Of a stretch of 32,562 nt of DNA, positions 6,656 through 18,074 are shown in pieces; position 1 is the first letter of the stretch, and every line of letters begins with the position of its first letter. The stretch comes from Acidimicrobiaceae bacterium (GTDB lineage Bacteria; Actinomycetota; Acidimicrobiia; Acidimicrobiales; Palsa-688): assembly GCA_030838045.1 (NCBI GenBank), contig JAUTXN010000371.1:1-32562 (forward strand). The letters are read 5' to 3'. The notes beneath the pieces are model-generated. The model was given only the letters and a program-made list of their open reading frames with translations. It had not been told where the DNA came from and searched no databases. Position numbers and translations under genes: made by a program.

Positions 6656-7250
6656 TGTCGACGGTCGGACCAATCGGAGCATTCTCCTCCAGCCCCTCCC
6701 CGTCCAACAGATCCCGGGGTACGGCTCGTTCTACGTCGTCACTCTCTCGGTCCTCTCATTCCTCGCTGCTTCGGTGACCTTCGGACTGGTTCAGCCCCGG
6801 GGGAACGGTTTCTGGTCAGCTCCCAGTCGTTGGCGGCCGGTCCGTACCCGCGCTGGCGGCCACGGCAAGGTGCAGCGCCGCTTCACCATCGTGGTCGCGA
6901 CCGAGACGGCCGCCATCATCGCGGCCGCCAACATCCTGGCCCGCTCAGGCCACGCGCAATGGATCCCGGCAGTGATCTGCGCCCTGGTCGGCCTGCACTT
7001 CATCCCACTGGCCCGACTCTTCAGCGTCGCGCTGTACTACGCCACGGCCTGGGCGTTGTGTCTGGTGTCCAGCGCCACCATGATCCTCGGGACCAGCGGT
7101 GCGCCGACGTCGGTATGGCAGCTGCTCCCCGGCTTCGGCGCCGCGCTGGTGCTGTGGTCCACCAGCGCCGGGCTGCTGGTCACGTCGCCGGCATCACCTT
7201 TCCCCACATGGCACGACCCATCTCTCACACAGGGCCTCGTCGGGCATTGA
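6645..7250 (+). CDS. Uncharacterised membrane protein
   Basis: The 201-residue frame begins with GTG at 6645, overlapping the lipoprotein stop. It encodes four or five hydrophobic segments: FYVVTLSVLSFLAASVTFGL, FTIVVATETAAIIAAANIL, WIPAVICALVGLHFIPLARL, ALYYATAWALCLV and a last one near GFGAALVLWSTSAG. The central string with IP-x-V-I and VGLHFIPLA recurs in small uncharacterised membrane proteins that act on their own, but I cannot give a function. The first 25 residues look unlike a natural N-terminus, so the true start may be lost or lie at a nonstandard codon. It ends 20 bp from the convergent lipoprotein gene. Confidence 0.6.
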   Translation: MRLDVDGRTNRSILLQPLPVQQIPGYGSFYVVTLSVLSFLAASVTFGLVQPRGNGFWSAPSRWRPVRTRAGGHGKVQRRFTIVVATETAAIIAAANILARSGHAQWIPAVICALVGLHFIPLARLFSVALYYATAWALCLVSSATMILGTSGAPTSVWQLLPGFGAALVLWSTSAGLLVTSPASPFPTWHDPSLTQGLVGH

Positions 7251-7270
7251 GTGTCGGGGCGAGGGGCCGC

Positions 7271-7651
7271 TCAACGTCGCACCACGATCGAAACGCTGAC
7301 GGCGGCACCCGAGGCCGCCGTCCCTGACACGGTGACCGTCAGCGCGCCAGAGCCCGCCAGCCCGAGCCTTCCACCACCGGTGTCTGCGAAGGTGCCGTCG
7401 CCACCGATGTGGAAACGCAGGGGAACTGAAGTGCCAGGGTCGACCGAGGGAGGCAGAGTCAACAGCAACTCGGAATTCGGTTGGAAGCCGGTCGCAGTGA
7501 GCCCGTAGGAGTGCGCGGTCGACGTTGGGATCAGACAGGCACGCGCCCCCGCGTCCGCGGCGCACATCGGCTTCCCGATCCCGCCGCGGCAGCCACCGGC
7601 CACCAATATGCCGGCAGCCGCGCAGATCCACACCAGACGCCTCACGGCCAT
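7271..7651 (-). CDS. Small hypothetical lipoprotein
   Basis: The 126-residue product has a signal MAVRRLVWICAAAGILVAGGC with a VAGGC lipobox, predicting a lipid-anchored protein. The remainder contains two more cysteines (PMCAADAGARACL) and then a beta-rich domain with YGLTATGFQPNSELLLTLP, FHIGGDGTFADTGGG and a Thr/Val-rich end. This reads like an immunoglobulin-like or carbohydrate-binding beta sandwich, but no family is recognised. It is convergent with the preceding membrane protein and divergent from padR. The start is supported by the signal peptide, and the ribosome-binding site is weak (GGAG about 9 nt upstream). Confidence 0.6.
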   Translation of the reverse strand: MAVRRLVWICAAAGILVAGGCRGGIGKPMCAADAGARACLIPTSTAHSYGLTATGFQPNSELLLTLPPSVDPGTSVPLRFHIGGDGTFADTGGGRLGLAGSGALTVTVSGTAASGAAVSVSIVVRR

Positions 7652-7729
7652 CTTTCGGGTCTCCGTCCTCGTCCGATTTCAACTCCCCGCGCTCGGCGAT
7701 TGTAGCGTCGCCGCCGACGACCGGCAACC

Positions 7730-7759
7730 TTGACAGATATATACCGATGAACGTAATAT
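7730..7759 (+). promoter_or_regulatory. Sigma-70-like promoter for a leaderless padR mRNA
   Basis: TTGACA (7730-7735) and TAATAT (7754-7759) are separated by 18 bp. Transcription starting 7 nt after the -10 box would begin at the ATG (7766), predicting a leaderless mRNA, although AAGG also lies immediately before it. Within the spacer ATAC-N8-GTAA (7741-7756) has the half-site spacing reported for PadR operators (ATGT-N8-ACAT type), so autorepression is possible. Confidence 0.6.
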
Positions 7760-7765
7760 AAAGGT

Positions 7766-8104
7766 ATGAAGAGAGAGTCGAGCGAGATCCGCGAACCGAC
7801 ATTCCTGATCCTCACCGCGCTGGCCGCCGGCACCCTGCACGGCTACGCCATCATCCAACACGTCGAAACCCTGTCGGCCGGCCGGGTGACGCTGCGACCG
7901 GGCACCTTGTACGGGGCGCTCGACCGTTTGGCCGAGTCCGGCCTTGTCGTCGTTGACGGTGAGGGCGTCGAACAGGGCCGTTTCCGTCGCTACTACAAGC
8001 TGACCGGCGCCGGCGCCGAGGTACTTGCCGGTGAAGCCGAGCGGCTGGCGGCCAATGTCCGACACGCCCACGCCCGCCTGGCGATGCGGCCCGCGGGAGG
8101 TTGA
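7766..8104 (+). CDS. PadR-family transcriptional regulator
   Basis: The 112-residue protein has the PadR winged-helix layout: FLILTALAAGTLHGYAIIQH is the first helix pair with the family GYxI signature, LRPGTLYGALDRLAESGLV is the recognition helix and following helix, and RRYYKLTGAGAEVLAGEAER forms the wing and the start of the dimerising helix. At this length it is a short, one-domain PadR-s2-type protein. Such regulators usually repress their own operon and are released by small ligands. A strong promoter with a candidate operator sits directly upstream. The stop is one base before the ATG of the membrane protein, so the two are almost certainly co-transcribed; this pairing of PadR with an HAAS-type membrane protein is a recurrent arrangement. 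Confidence 0.9.
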   Translation: MKRESSEIREPTFLILTALAAGTLHGYAIIQHVETLSAGRVTLRPGTLYGALDRLAESGLVVVDGEGVEQGRFRRYYKLTGAGAEVLAGEAERLAANVRHAHARLAMRPAGG

Positions 8105-8105
8105 C

Positions 8106-9074
8106 ATGACCACCTACGAACAGCGGTGCCGGGTGCTGCTCAAGGCGTTCCCGGACCAGTACCGCACCGAGCGCGGCGACGAGATCGTGGGCGTCCTACT
8201 CGACACTGGCCGCGCCGAACAACGCTGGCCGTCGTTGCGGACCGCCGCCGATCTGGTAGCCGGCGGCCTCCGAGTCCGGGCCCGGCTGACCAGCCAAGGA
8301 CGGTCGTCGGTCGCAGTGATCGACGGCCTGCGTCTCGCGGCGCTGGTGGGACTCTGCGTGCAGGCGGCGTTCGCAGTGGCCATGGTCTCCCATCGGGCCC
8401 ACGACGGCAGGCTCTTCTATGCCCCAAGCAACGCCTGGTCGACCGGCGCCCTCGACGTGCTGGCCGCTGCCTGGGTGGTGGCCTTCGTGCTCGTCGTGGC
8501 CGACAGGTCCCGCCTTGCGATCATCCCGGCGGTCCTGGCCAGCACCTGGAGTGTGATCCTCGTCGTGTCGAACTTCGTGGGCAACCTCGATGGGGCCGTA
8601 ACATCGGTGATCCTGCTCGGCGTCGAGATCACCTTGCTCGGTGTGGTGCCCACCTTGGCCCTGTTAGTGGCTTCGACCCGTCGGTCGCGCACCTCGGGCC
8701 GCCCGTCGGTGCTGTGGTTGGCCGCGTTGGTCGGCCTGACGGCACTGTTCTCGGTGTTGCACACCGGGATCGGCACCTCTCGAAACGGCGGCCGTCAGTT
8801 GTCGTGGCCGTCATCGGGCGGCCTGGTGTCGTTCCTGTCGTGGGTTTGCCTGGCCGCGCTGCTCGCCATGCTGTTGGCCAGCTTGTTCGATCCACGCTTC
8901 GGCGTGGCCGTCATCGTGGTGGCCCTTCCGATCATCGTGTACCAGGTCGGCCTGCTGGTCACCGTCGATTCGAAGCCGGCATGGCCGGTCGTGGTCGCCA
9001 TCAGCGCCTTCGCCACAACCGCGGCCATCGCCGTCAGCACGGCCATCTCGCTCAGACACCTACGGCTCGACTGA
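8106..9074 (+). CDS. HAAS-like membrane protein paired with PadR
   Basis: The 322-residue product begins with a soluble helical segment, RVLLKAFPDQYRTERGDEIV followed by GVLLDTGRAEQRWPSL. This resembles the HAAS/DUF1700 domain that accompanies PadR regulators and is thought to relay between regulator and membrane. From about residue 75 on there are seven or eight hydrophobic segments, such as ALVGLCVQAAFAVAMV, VLAAAWVVAFVLVVA, VTSVILLGVEITLLGVVPTL and VAVIVVALPIIVYQVGLLV. The ATG at 8106 is chosen over the earlier in-frame start at 8025 because a GGGAGG ribosome-binding site lies at 8095-8100 and the PadR stop is one base away. The function is probably signal-dependent control within the padR operon; transport is not demonstrated. 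Confidence 0.75.
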   Translation: MTTYEQRCRVLLKAFPDQYRTERGDEIVGVLLDTGRAEQRWPSLRTAADLVAGGLRVRARLTSQGRSSVAVIDGLRLAALVGLCVQAAFAVAMVSHRAHDGRLFYAPSNAWSTGALDVLAAAWVVAFVLVVADRSRLAIIPAVLASTWSVILVVSNFVGNLDGAVTSVILLGVEITLLGVVPTLALLVASTRRSRTSGRPSVLWLAALVGLTALFSVLHTGIGTSRNGGRQLSWPSSGGLVSFLSWVCLAALLAMLLASLFDPRFGVAVIVVALPIIVYQVGLLVTVDSKPAWPVVVAISAFATTAAIAVSTAISLRHLRLD

Positions 9075-9243
9075 CCCAAGCCAACCGCAGCCCACACCGT
9101 CCGCAGACCCTGGCCGCTGGTGCACGACTCCGCAGTGTCGACCCAGAGTCTGCGCAAGCCGCGGCGATCAGGTGGCCGCAAATTACCGTTGGCGGCCCGC
9201 TGCGCCCCTCGAGAAACCTCCCGACAAGGAAGCCGACACTGCA

Positions 9244-9585
9244 ATGAAACTACGAGCACTCCACGCCAGCAGCAGCCAGACAAACGTGACCGATGGTCAC
9301 GATGACCAGATTGTCGAGCTCACCCGCGTCGCGTTCATCGCCGAAGCGATCGCCATCAAACAAGACCTGGAACTTGTCGGCATCCACGCCGCCGTGTTCG
9401 AGTCCGATGCCGGCGGCTGGGCGCCACACTTCGGGATTGAACAAGGGAACCGGGTGATGGTGCGCGCCCAGGACCTGGCCAAAGCACACCAACTACTGTC
9501 GGACGACGGCGGACAACAAGCCGTCGAGCAGATTCCCCCATCGGCGACTTTTGATAAACACCTCAGGCGCCACAGCGACACATGA
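9244..9585 (+). CDS. DUF2007-like putative signal-transducing protein
   Basis: The 113-residue protein has, from about residue 22, the pattern of the DUF2007 family: IVELTRVAFIAEAIAIKQDL, then ELVGIHAAVFESDAGGW, then NRVMVRAQDLAKAHQLLSDD. These correspond to the ferredoxin-like beta-alpha-beta unit with the terminal V-x-V-x-x-x-D-x-x-x-A motif. The family is annotated as a putative prokaryotic signal-transducing protein, with no experimental role known to me. An ATG at 9244 follows AAGGA at 13 nt, which is distant; a GTG at 9286 would remove 14 unconserved residues and is an alternative start. No operon partner is evident. The 168-bp gap before it holds nothing recognisable. Confidence 0.65.
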   Translation: MKLRALHASSSQTNVTDGHDDQIVELTRVAFIAEAIAIKQDLELVGIHAAVFESDAGGWAPHFGIEQGNRVMVRAQDLAKAHQLLSDDGGQQAVEQIPPSATFDKHLRRHSDT

Positions 9586-9717
9586 GCAAACTCGACCCCC
9601 CGTAGTGCCCCTTCGGGACCACGACCGGAATCGAGGGTCTTCATCGACCACACATCAACGGCGCCGCATGACCCTTCGAACCGTGGGCAGGCCGGACGCC
9701 AATCCAGCCTGGCCTCG

Positions 9718-10650
9718 GTGGTGACGAGGTCGTTGCCGGAAGGCCTGGCCGACGAGGAACTGGCCCGGTGGGTCGTGGCGATACGTACGGGACCACCGGC
9801 TGCTCTCGACGTGGACTCTCTCCGGCGACCCCGTTTCCGACTCGTCGGCCCGTCGGTGGGCTCCGTGCGAGACCTGCACGCCTCGGGTGACCCTGCCGTA
9901 GATGTGCGGGTCTACCGCCCCGGCCCGGGCCCTCGCCGAGTTGTGGTCCATGTCCACGGAGGAGGATTCGTGTCAGGCGACCTCGACTCCCACGACCGGG
10001 TATGCCGCAGGATCGCGACCCGCGCCGACGTGGTCGTCGTCGCGGTCGACCACCGCCGAGCACCTGAGCATCCCGGTCCAGCGGCCATCGACGACGTCGT
10101 CGGCGTGGTCAAGTGGGTCGCGCATCGGCCCGAACCGCTCGGAGCGCTCATCGGCCCGCCGGCGCTTGTCGGCGACAGCTCGGGAGGCGCCATCGCTGTA
10201 CTCGCTGCCGCGGCACTGGCTCACCACCCGATACCCCTGGCCGCCCTGATCCTGGTCTGCCCCAACGCCGACTTGACCCTGGCCCACCCCAGTATTCGAG
10301 CCAAGGGGCACGGATGGGGGCTCGAAGCGTCGGCCTTGGCGTGGTTCGTCACACAGTGGGCCCCGAACCTTGACGAGGGCTCGCTCCGCCAGCTCAGCCC
10401 CTTGCACGCCAACCTCGACGGCCTCCCCTCTACCCTCGTCGTCACCGCCGAGCACGACCCACTTCGCGATGAAGGCGTCGCACTAACTCGGCGCCTATGC
10501 GCGCACGGCGTGGACTGCACTCACCTGCCTCTCCCAGGCATGGTCCACGGATTTTGGACCCTCGACGACGTCTCACCGGCTGCCCGCCGGGCAGGCGACA
10601 CTGTGATCGGCCGACTCGCCGAACTGCTCGCTGGGGGGAGCGACCAGTGA
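9718..10650 (+). CDS. Alpha/beta hydrolase, hormone-sensitive lipase family (IV) esterase
   Basis: The 310-residue enzyme shows the family IV signature: the oxyanion-hole motif VVVHVHGGGFVSGD near residues 75-88, the nucleophile elbow LVGDSSGGAI near residue 150, the acid in VVTAEHDPLRDEG near residue 240, and the catalytic histidine in GMVHGFWTL near residue 270. The triad is therefore complete. Family members hydrolyse short to medium acyl esters. No signal peptide is present, so it should be cytoplasmic. Adjacent GTG codons at 9718 and 9721 are possible starts with no good ribosome-binding site; the choice between them does not affect the domain. It is convergent with atpC and separated from it by a hairpin-containing spacer. 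Confidence 0.88.
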   Translation: MVTRSLPEGLADEELARWVVAIRTGPPAALDVDSLRRPRFRLVGPSVGSVRDLHASGDPAVDVRVYRPGPGPRRVVVHVHGGGFVSGDLDSHDRVCRRIATRADVVVVAVDHRRAPEHPGPAAIDDVVGVVKWVAHRPEPLGALIGPPALVGDSSGGAIAVLAAAALAHHPIPLAALILVCPNADLTLAHPSIRAKGHGWGLEASALAWFVTQWAPNLDEGSLRQLSPLHANLDGLPSTLVVTAEHDPLRDEGVALTRRLCAHGVDCTHLPLPGMVHGFWTLDDVSPAARRAGDTVIGRLAELLAGGSDQ

Positions 10651-10695
10651 CGTGCGGGGGAGGGTGACCGTCTTGGGGCACCAAAATTGCTCGCG

Positions 10696-10717
10696 GAGGG
10701 CTCCGGCGGACGCCCTC
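10696..10717 (-). terminator. Possible terminator of the atp operon
   Basis: GAGGGC (10696-10701) and GCCCTC (10712-10717) form a 6-bp stem. On the minus strand it is followed nine bases later by ATTTT. It lies about 70 bp after the atpC stop. The stem is short and the T tract offset, so the call is weak. Confidence 0.35.
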
Positions 10718-10749
10718 GGGCCCAGCGTCACCCGGCGGGCATGGCACGG

Positions 10750-10779
10750 GGGCGGCCCGGCGGTAACCGGCCGCCCTTT
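10750..10779 (+). terminator. GC-rich hairpin after the esterase gene
   Basis: GGGCGGCC (10750-10757) pairs with GGCCGCCC (10769-10776) and the stem can extend inward by two pairs with one bulged C. TTT follows on the plus strand. The hairpin sits between the convergent esterase and atpC genes and could stop transcription from either side. Confidence 0.5.
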
Positions 10780-10788
10780 CCCCGACCC

Positions 10789-11178
10789 TTATTTGGATTC
10801 GGCGACCGCGATACGCAGCTTGGCCCGGCGGATGGCCTGCTCGCAATCGGCTCCCCCGCTCTCGGCACAGTCCCGCTCCGCCTTCTCGAGGGCCAGCTGG
10901 GCCCGGGCGGTATCGATCTGTATCGGTAGCTCGGCGACGTCGGAAAGGACGCTGACCTTGTTGTCGCGTACCTCCACGAAGCCGCCGTGGACCGCCGCCT
11001 TGACCTCGGCGCCGTCGGTGAGGATGACGCGCACCGGGGCGATCTCGAGGGTGCCCACGAATGGGGCATGGCCGGTCAGGAAGGCGATCTCGCCCTCCGG
11101 GGTCCGGCAGACGACCATGTCCGCCTCCCCGGTGTAGAGGATGCGCTCGGGACTGACGAGGGCGACTTCGAGCGACAT
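10789..11178 (-). CDS. atpC: F1Fo ATP synthase epsilon subunit
   Basis: The 129-residue protein shows the epsilon N-terminal beta-sandwich (MSLEVALVSPERILYTGEAD, then TPEGEIAFLTGHAPFVGTLE and HGGFVEVRDNKVSVLSD), followed by a helical hairpin rich in Ala, Glu and Arg. Epsilon sits on the central stalk, couples rotation to the catalytic hexamer and can inhibit ATP hydrolysis. The length is normal for actinobacteria. It is the last gene of the atp operon, with only 6 nt between the atpD stop and its ATG. Confidence 0.95.
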   Translation of the reverse strand: MSLEVALVSPERILYTGEADMVVCRTPEGEIAFLTGHAPFVGTLEIAPVRVILTDGAEVKAAVHGGFVEVRDNKVSVLSDVAELPIQIDTARAQLALEKAERDCAESGGADCEQAIRRAKLRIAVAESK

Positions 11179-11184
11179 CTGCGG

Positions 11185-13651
<2,467 letters not shown>

Positions 13652-13654
13652 ACG

Positions 13655-15286
13655 TCAGCCTTCAGGCTGGTCAGGCTTGGTCTGATCCTGAGCGGCCTTG
13701 TCCGTGGCGGCCTTGTCCGTGGGCGCCTTGTCCGTGGCGGCCTTGTCCTTCGGGGCCGCGTCCTTGGACGCCTTCTTGTCCGCCACGAACCGCTCCTTGA
13801 ACGAGGCGACCGCCTTGCTCAGCTCGTCCTCGGGCAGGGCCGAGCCGTTGTGGATGTCGTCCAACATGGTGCCGTAGCGGCTGCGGGCGTCCTCCAACAA
13901 GCCGGTCTCGAAGCGACGAACGTCACTGACCTCAAGGTCGTCGAGATATCCCCGGACACCGGCGAACAGTGACACCACCTGCTCCTCGACCCGCAGCGGC
14001 TTGCCATTGGACTGCTTGAGCAGTTCCACCAGACGCCGTCCCCGGTCGATCAAGGCCTGGGAGGACTTGTCGAGCTCGGAGCCGAAGCTGGCGAAGGCTT
14101 CCAGTTCCCGGAAGTTGGCCAGGTCGAGCTTGAGTCCGCCGGCCACCGCCTTCATGGCCTTGATCTGGGCCGCGCCACCGACTCTCGATACCGAGGTACC
14201 GACGTTCATGGCCGGCCGGACACCGGAGTTGAACAGGTCGAGGTCGAGGAAGATCTGCCCGTCGGTGATCGAAATGACGTTGGTCGGGATGTAGGCCGAG
14301 ATGTCGCCCGCCTTGGTCTCGACGATCGGCAGGGCCGTGAGGCTGCCGGCCCCGAGCGGGTCCGAGAGCTTGGCCGAGCGCTCGAGCAGGCGGCTGTGGA
14401 GGTAGAACACGTCACCGGGGTAGGCCTCACGGCCCGGTGGACGGCGCAGCAGAAGCGACATCTGACGGTACGCCTCGGCCTGCTTGGAGAGGTCGTCGTA
14501 CACGATCAGGGCGCTGTCACCCTGCTCCATCCAGTGCTGGCCCATGGCGCAGCCTGAGTAGGGCGCCAGGTACTTGAAGGGGCTGGGCTCTGACGCCGGG
14601 GCGGCAACGATGATCGTGTACTCCAAGGCGCCGTTGTCCTCGAGGACGCGCACCACCTCGGCGATCGTGGAAGCCTTCTGGCCCACGCCCACGTAGATGC
14701 ACTTCACACCGAGGCCACGCTGGTTGATGATCGTGTCCACGGCAACCGACGTCTTGCCCGTCTTGCGGTCGCCGATGATCAGTTCCCGCTGGCCCCGGCC
14801 GATCGGGGTCATGGCGTCGATGACCTTGATGCCCGTCTGCATGGGCTCTTTGACCGGCTGGCGGTCGACGATGCCGGGCGCCTGGATCTCGATGCGGCGG
14901 ATGATGTCCTGGGGGATCGGGCCCTTGCCATCGAGGGGCTGACCCAACGGGTCGACCACCCGGCCGAGGAGGCCGTCGCCGACCGGAATCGAGAGGATGC
15001 GGCCGGTGGCGCTGACCGTCTGGCCTTCTTCGATGTGGCTGGCCTCACCGAGGATGACCGCGCCGATCGTGTCCTCGTCCAGGTTGAGCGCCAGTCCGAG
15101 CACCCCGCCGTGGAACTCGAGCAGCTCGTTGACCGAGGCTTGGGGGAGGCCGGACACGCGGGCGATGCCGTCGCCGACCTCGACGATCCGCCCGACCTGC
15201 TGGGCCTCGACCTCGGGGGTGAAGCCTTCCATCGCCCGCCGAAGGGCGGCGGCGATGTCGTCGGGGTTGATGGTGAGGTCGGTCAC
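13655..15286 (-). CDS. atpA: F1Fo ATP synthase alpha subunit with repetitive C-terminal tail
   Basis: The 543-residue subunit has the beta-barrel start ([20 protein letters not shown]), the non-catalytic P-loop [15 protein letters not shown] near residue 170, and the conserved [20 protein letters not shown] and [19 protein letters not shown] segments. Alpha binds structural nucleotide and forms the hexamer with beta. After [10 protein letters not shown] near residue 500 there is a charged tail of about 40 residues containing four copies of a five-residue unit of the TDKAA type, encoded by four 15-bp repeats; many other alpha subunits end sooner. The start is GTG at 15286 with AGGAG upstream. 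A repeat-rich gap of 120 bp separates it from atpH. Confidence 0.97.
   Translation of the reverse strand: MTDLTINPDDIAAALRRAMEGFTPEVEAQQVGRIVEVGDGIARVSGLPQASVNELLEFHGGVLGLALNLDEDTIGAVILGEASHIEEGQTVSATGRILSIPVGDGLLGRVVDPLGQPLDGKGPIPQDIIRRIEIQAPGIVDRQPVKEPMQTGIKVIDAMTPIGRGQRELIIGDRKTGKTSVAVDTIINQRGLGVKCIYVGVGQKASTIAEVVRVLEDNGALEYTIIVAAPASEPSPFKYLAPYSGCAMGQHWMEQGDSALIVYDDLSKQAEAYRQMSLLLRRPPGREAYPGDVFYLHSRLLERSAKLSDPLGAGSLTALPIVETKAGDISAYIPTNVISITDGQIFLDLDLFNSGVRPAMNVGTSVSRVGGAAQIKAMKAVAGGLKLDLANFRELEAFASFGSELDKSSQALIDRGRRLVELLKQSNGKPLRVEEQVVSLFAGVRGYLDDLEVSDVRRFETGLLEDARSRYGTMLDDIHNGSALPEDELSKAVASFKERFVADKKASKDAAPKDKAATDKAPTDKAATDKAAQDQTKPDQPEG
13692..13751. repeat. Four 15-bp tandem repeats in the atpA 3' end
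   Basis: The plus-strand unit GCGGCCTTGTCCGTG occurs at 13692-13706 and 13707-13721, with variants at 13722-13736 and 13737-13751. The unit length is a multiple of three, so the array encodes a five-residue repeat in the alpha-subunit tail without breaking the frame. Confidence 0.9.
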
Positions 15287-15325
15287 GCTGCGGTCTCCTG
15301 GGGTTCCTGTCCTGGCTGGTGCTGG

Positions 15326-15395
15326 CTTGTCGTGCTGGTTGTCGTGCTGCTTGTCGTGCTGCTTGTCGTGGTCGCTGGTGCTGGCTTGTCGTGCT
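15326..15395. repeat. 12-bp tandem repeats in the atpH-atpA gap
   Basis: CTTGTCGTGCTG or a one-base variant is repeated at 15326-15337, 15338-15349, 15350-15361 and, diverging at its end, 15362-15373. A further copy lies at 15384-15395 after an 10-bp interruption. The array occupies most of the gap between the atpH stop and the atpA ribosome-binding site. Confidence 0.88.
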
Positions 15396-15406
15396 CGCCG
15401 ATATCG

Positions 15407-15931
15407 CTACAGGGATTCGCGAAGTTGTTCGAGCCGGTGACGGATAGTGCCGTCGATCACCGTGTCACCGATGATCGCGGTCACGCCGCCGAGCACCGAC
15501 GGGTCGATGACTTCCTTGATCGAGATCTTCTTGCCGGTGGCCCGCCCGAGTGCTTCGGCCAGGCGCTTGCGGTGGGCGTCGTCGAGGGGAAAGGCGGTGC
15601 GGATCTCGGCCACCGCTTCCTTGCGTTCCTCGGCCGCCTTGGCCACCAAGCGGTCGATGATCTCCGGCAGGGTGCGACCCCGGCCCACGCCGACCACGAA
15701 CGAGATGAGGGCGACGGTGACCGGCAACGCCTTGCCACCCAGGAGCTCCTGGACGATATTCTGGCGCCGCTCGACCGGGATGGTGGAATCGGTCAGGCTC
15801 ATTCGCAGGTCCTCGTTGCTCTCGAGGGTGCGAGCGAAGCGGAAGAGCTCGTCCTCGATACGCTCGAGGTTGCCTTCCGCCTTGGCGATCTGGAACAGGG
15901 CGGCGGCGTAGGCGTCGTTCAGATCAGCCAC
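15407..15931 (-). CDS. atpH: F1Fo ATP synthase delta subunit
   Basis: The 174-residue protein matches the OSCP/delta family: NDAYAAALFQIAKAEGNLER at the N-terminal helical domain, then DEL and the helices up to VALISFVVGVGRGRTLPEII, and a C-terminal part with KKISIKEVIDPSVLGGVTAI and DGTIRHRLEQLRESL. Delta joins the peripheral stalk to the top of F1. The length is the usual bacterial one, not the fused b-delta form of mycobacteria. The GTG start at 15931 is one base from the atpF stop. Confidence 0.95.
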   Translation of the reverse strand: MADLNDAYAAALFQIAKAEGNLERIEDELFRFARTLESNEDLRMSLTDSTIPVERRQNIVQELLGGKALPVTVALISFVVGVGRGRTLPEIIDRLVAKAAEERKEAVAEIRTAFPLDDAHRKRLAEALGRATGKKISIKEVIDPSVLGGVTAIIGDTVIDGTIRHRLEQLRESL

Positions 15932-15932
15932 G

Positions 15933-16541
15933 TCACCCGCCTCCAGCGGGGCGGGCTTCCAACTCTGCGATCATCTGGTCGACCAGGGCCAGGTTGCGTT
16001 CCCGGTCCAAGTTGGCGCCCACGACCTTCTCGGCCAGCTCGATGGCCAGGTCCCGGACCTGGAGTCGCAACTGGCCCATGACCCGATCCTGGGCTGCCTT
16101 GAGGTCCTCGATACTGCGCCGGCGCAGCTCCGCCACCTCTTCGTCGGCTCGGCGCACCATGTCCTGGCGCAGCTGGTCAGCGGCCTGGCGGGCCTCTTCG
16201 ATGATCCGGTTCGACTCTGTTCGGGCGTCGGCCAGCTGACGCTGGTACTCCTCCAGGATGCCCTGGGCTTCCTGACGGACATTCTCGGCTTCGTCCAGGT
16301 TGCTGCGGATCTTGTCGGTCCGAGCCTGCATCGCCTTGATGACCAACGGGAAGGCGAACTTCCACATGAGAAACGCCAGCACCGCGAACGACACCGTTCC
16401 CCAGAGGAGCTCGGTGCTGGACGGAAGGATGGGATTGGGCGCCTGCTGGGCCGGGGCCTCCGTCGTTGTTGTCGCCGCCTGGGCATACAAGGCGGCAGCG
16501 GCACGGGACCCTGCAGCCAGCAGGGCACTTGTGTAGGACAT
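15933..16541 (-). CDS. atpF: F1Fo ATP synthase b subunit
   Basis: The 202-residue subunit has an N-terminal extension of about 40 residues rich in Ala, Thr and Pro, one membrane helix (WGTVSFAVLAFLMWKFAFPL) and then a long charged coiled coil (IRSNLDEAENVRQEAQGILE through RRADEEVAELRRRSIEDL). It ends with LAIELAEKVVGANLD, the segment that meets delta. It forms the peripheral stalk as a dimer. The first 23 residues look like a signal sequence (LLAAGSRAAAALYAQA), a feature seen in some actinobacterial b subunits, so the N-terminus may be processed. The start is ATG at 16541 and the neighbours are tightly spaced. Confidence 0.95.
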   Translation of the reverse strand: MSYTSALLAAGSRAAAALYAQAATTTTEAPAQQAPNPILPSSTELLWGTVSFAVLAFLMWKFAFPLVIKAMQARTDKIRSNLDEAENVRQEAQGILEEYQRQLADARTESNRIIEEARQAADQLRQDMVRRADEEVAELRRRSIEDLKAAQDRVMGQLRLQVRDLAIELAEKVVGANLDRERNLALVDQMIAELEARPAGGG

Positions 16542-16550
16542 CCTGGCGTC

Positions 16551-17603
<1,053 letters not shown>

Positions 17604-17604
<1 letters not shown>

Positions 17605-18074
17605 CACGTCGGATCAGCCATCTTTCTGCCCGGGTGCACGCCACGGGGCTTGAGTCCGGGGTAGGCGAGGGTCGCGGACACATATCGGGTTTCCCAGAAG
17701 AGCAGGCCCAGGTGGGTGATCATGAGCGTGAAGGCCAAGGGAACAACTACGACCCAGGACTGGTGGATGACCGCCAGGACGGCGATGGTCACCAAGGCCA
17801 GGCGCAGGAGGTAACCACCGAGAACCGCGGACATCATCAGTGCCAGCGAGATGCGGGCGGTGGTGGTCAAGATGGCCGCCGACAGCATGAAGTTGGCCAG
17901 CACGATCACGATGGCATAGCCCGACGACAACGACCCGTCGATGCCCCAGATGAGGCCTGCGAGCAGCATGAGGACAGGGGCGAGGGGGAGCGCCCGGCGC
18001 ACCATGTCCCGAGCGACTTGCTGTTCGACCGCCGGCCCGTCGAGGCGGGTGGTGAGGAGATTCGGCTGGGTCAT
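17604..18074 (-). CDS. AtpI-like small membrane protein
   Basis: The 156-residue protein has four hydrophobic segments (ALPLAPVLMLLAGLIWGI, YAIVIVLANFMLSAAIL, LALMMSAVLGGYLLRLALVTI and WVVVVPLAFTLMITHLGLL), matching the ATP synthase I-chain layout. AtpI-type proteins help assemble the c ring and may take part in ion transport; they are not part of the final enzyme. The track frame extends upstream to 18311, but that part overlaps the preceding gene. The ATG at 18074 gives a 4-bp ATGA overlap with the stop of the AtpZ-like gene and is therefore chosen. Downstream it overlaps atpB in the same way. Confidence 0.8.
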
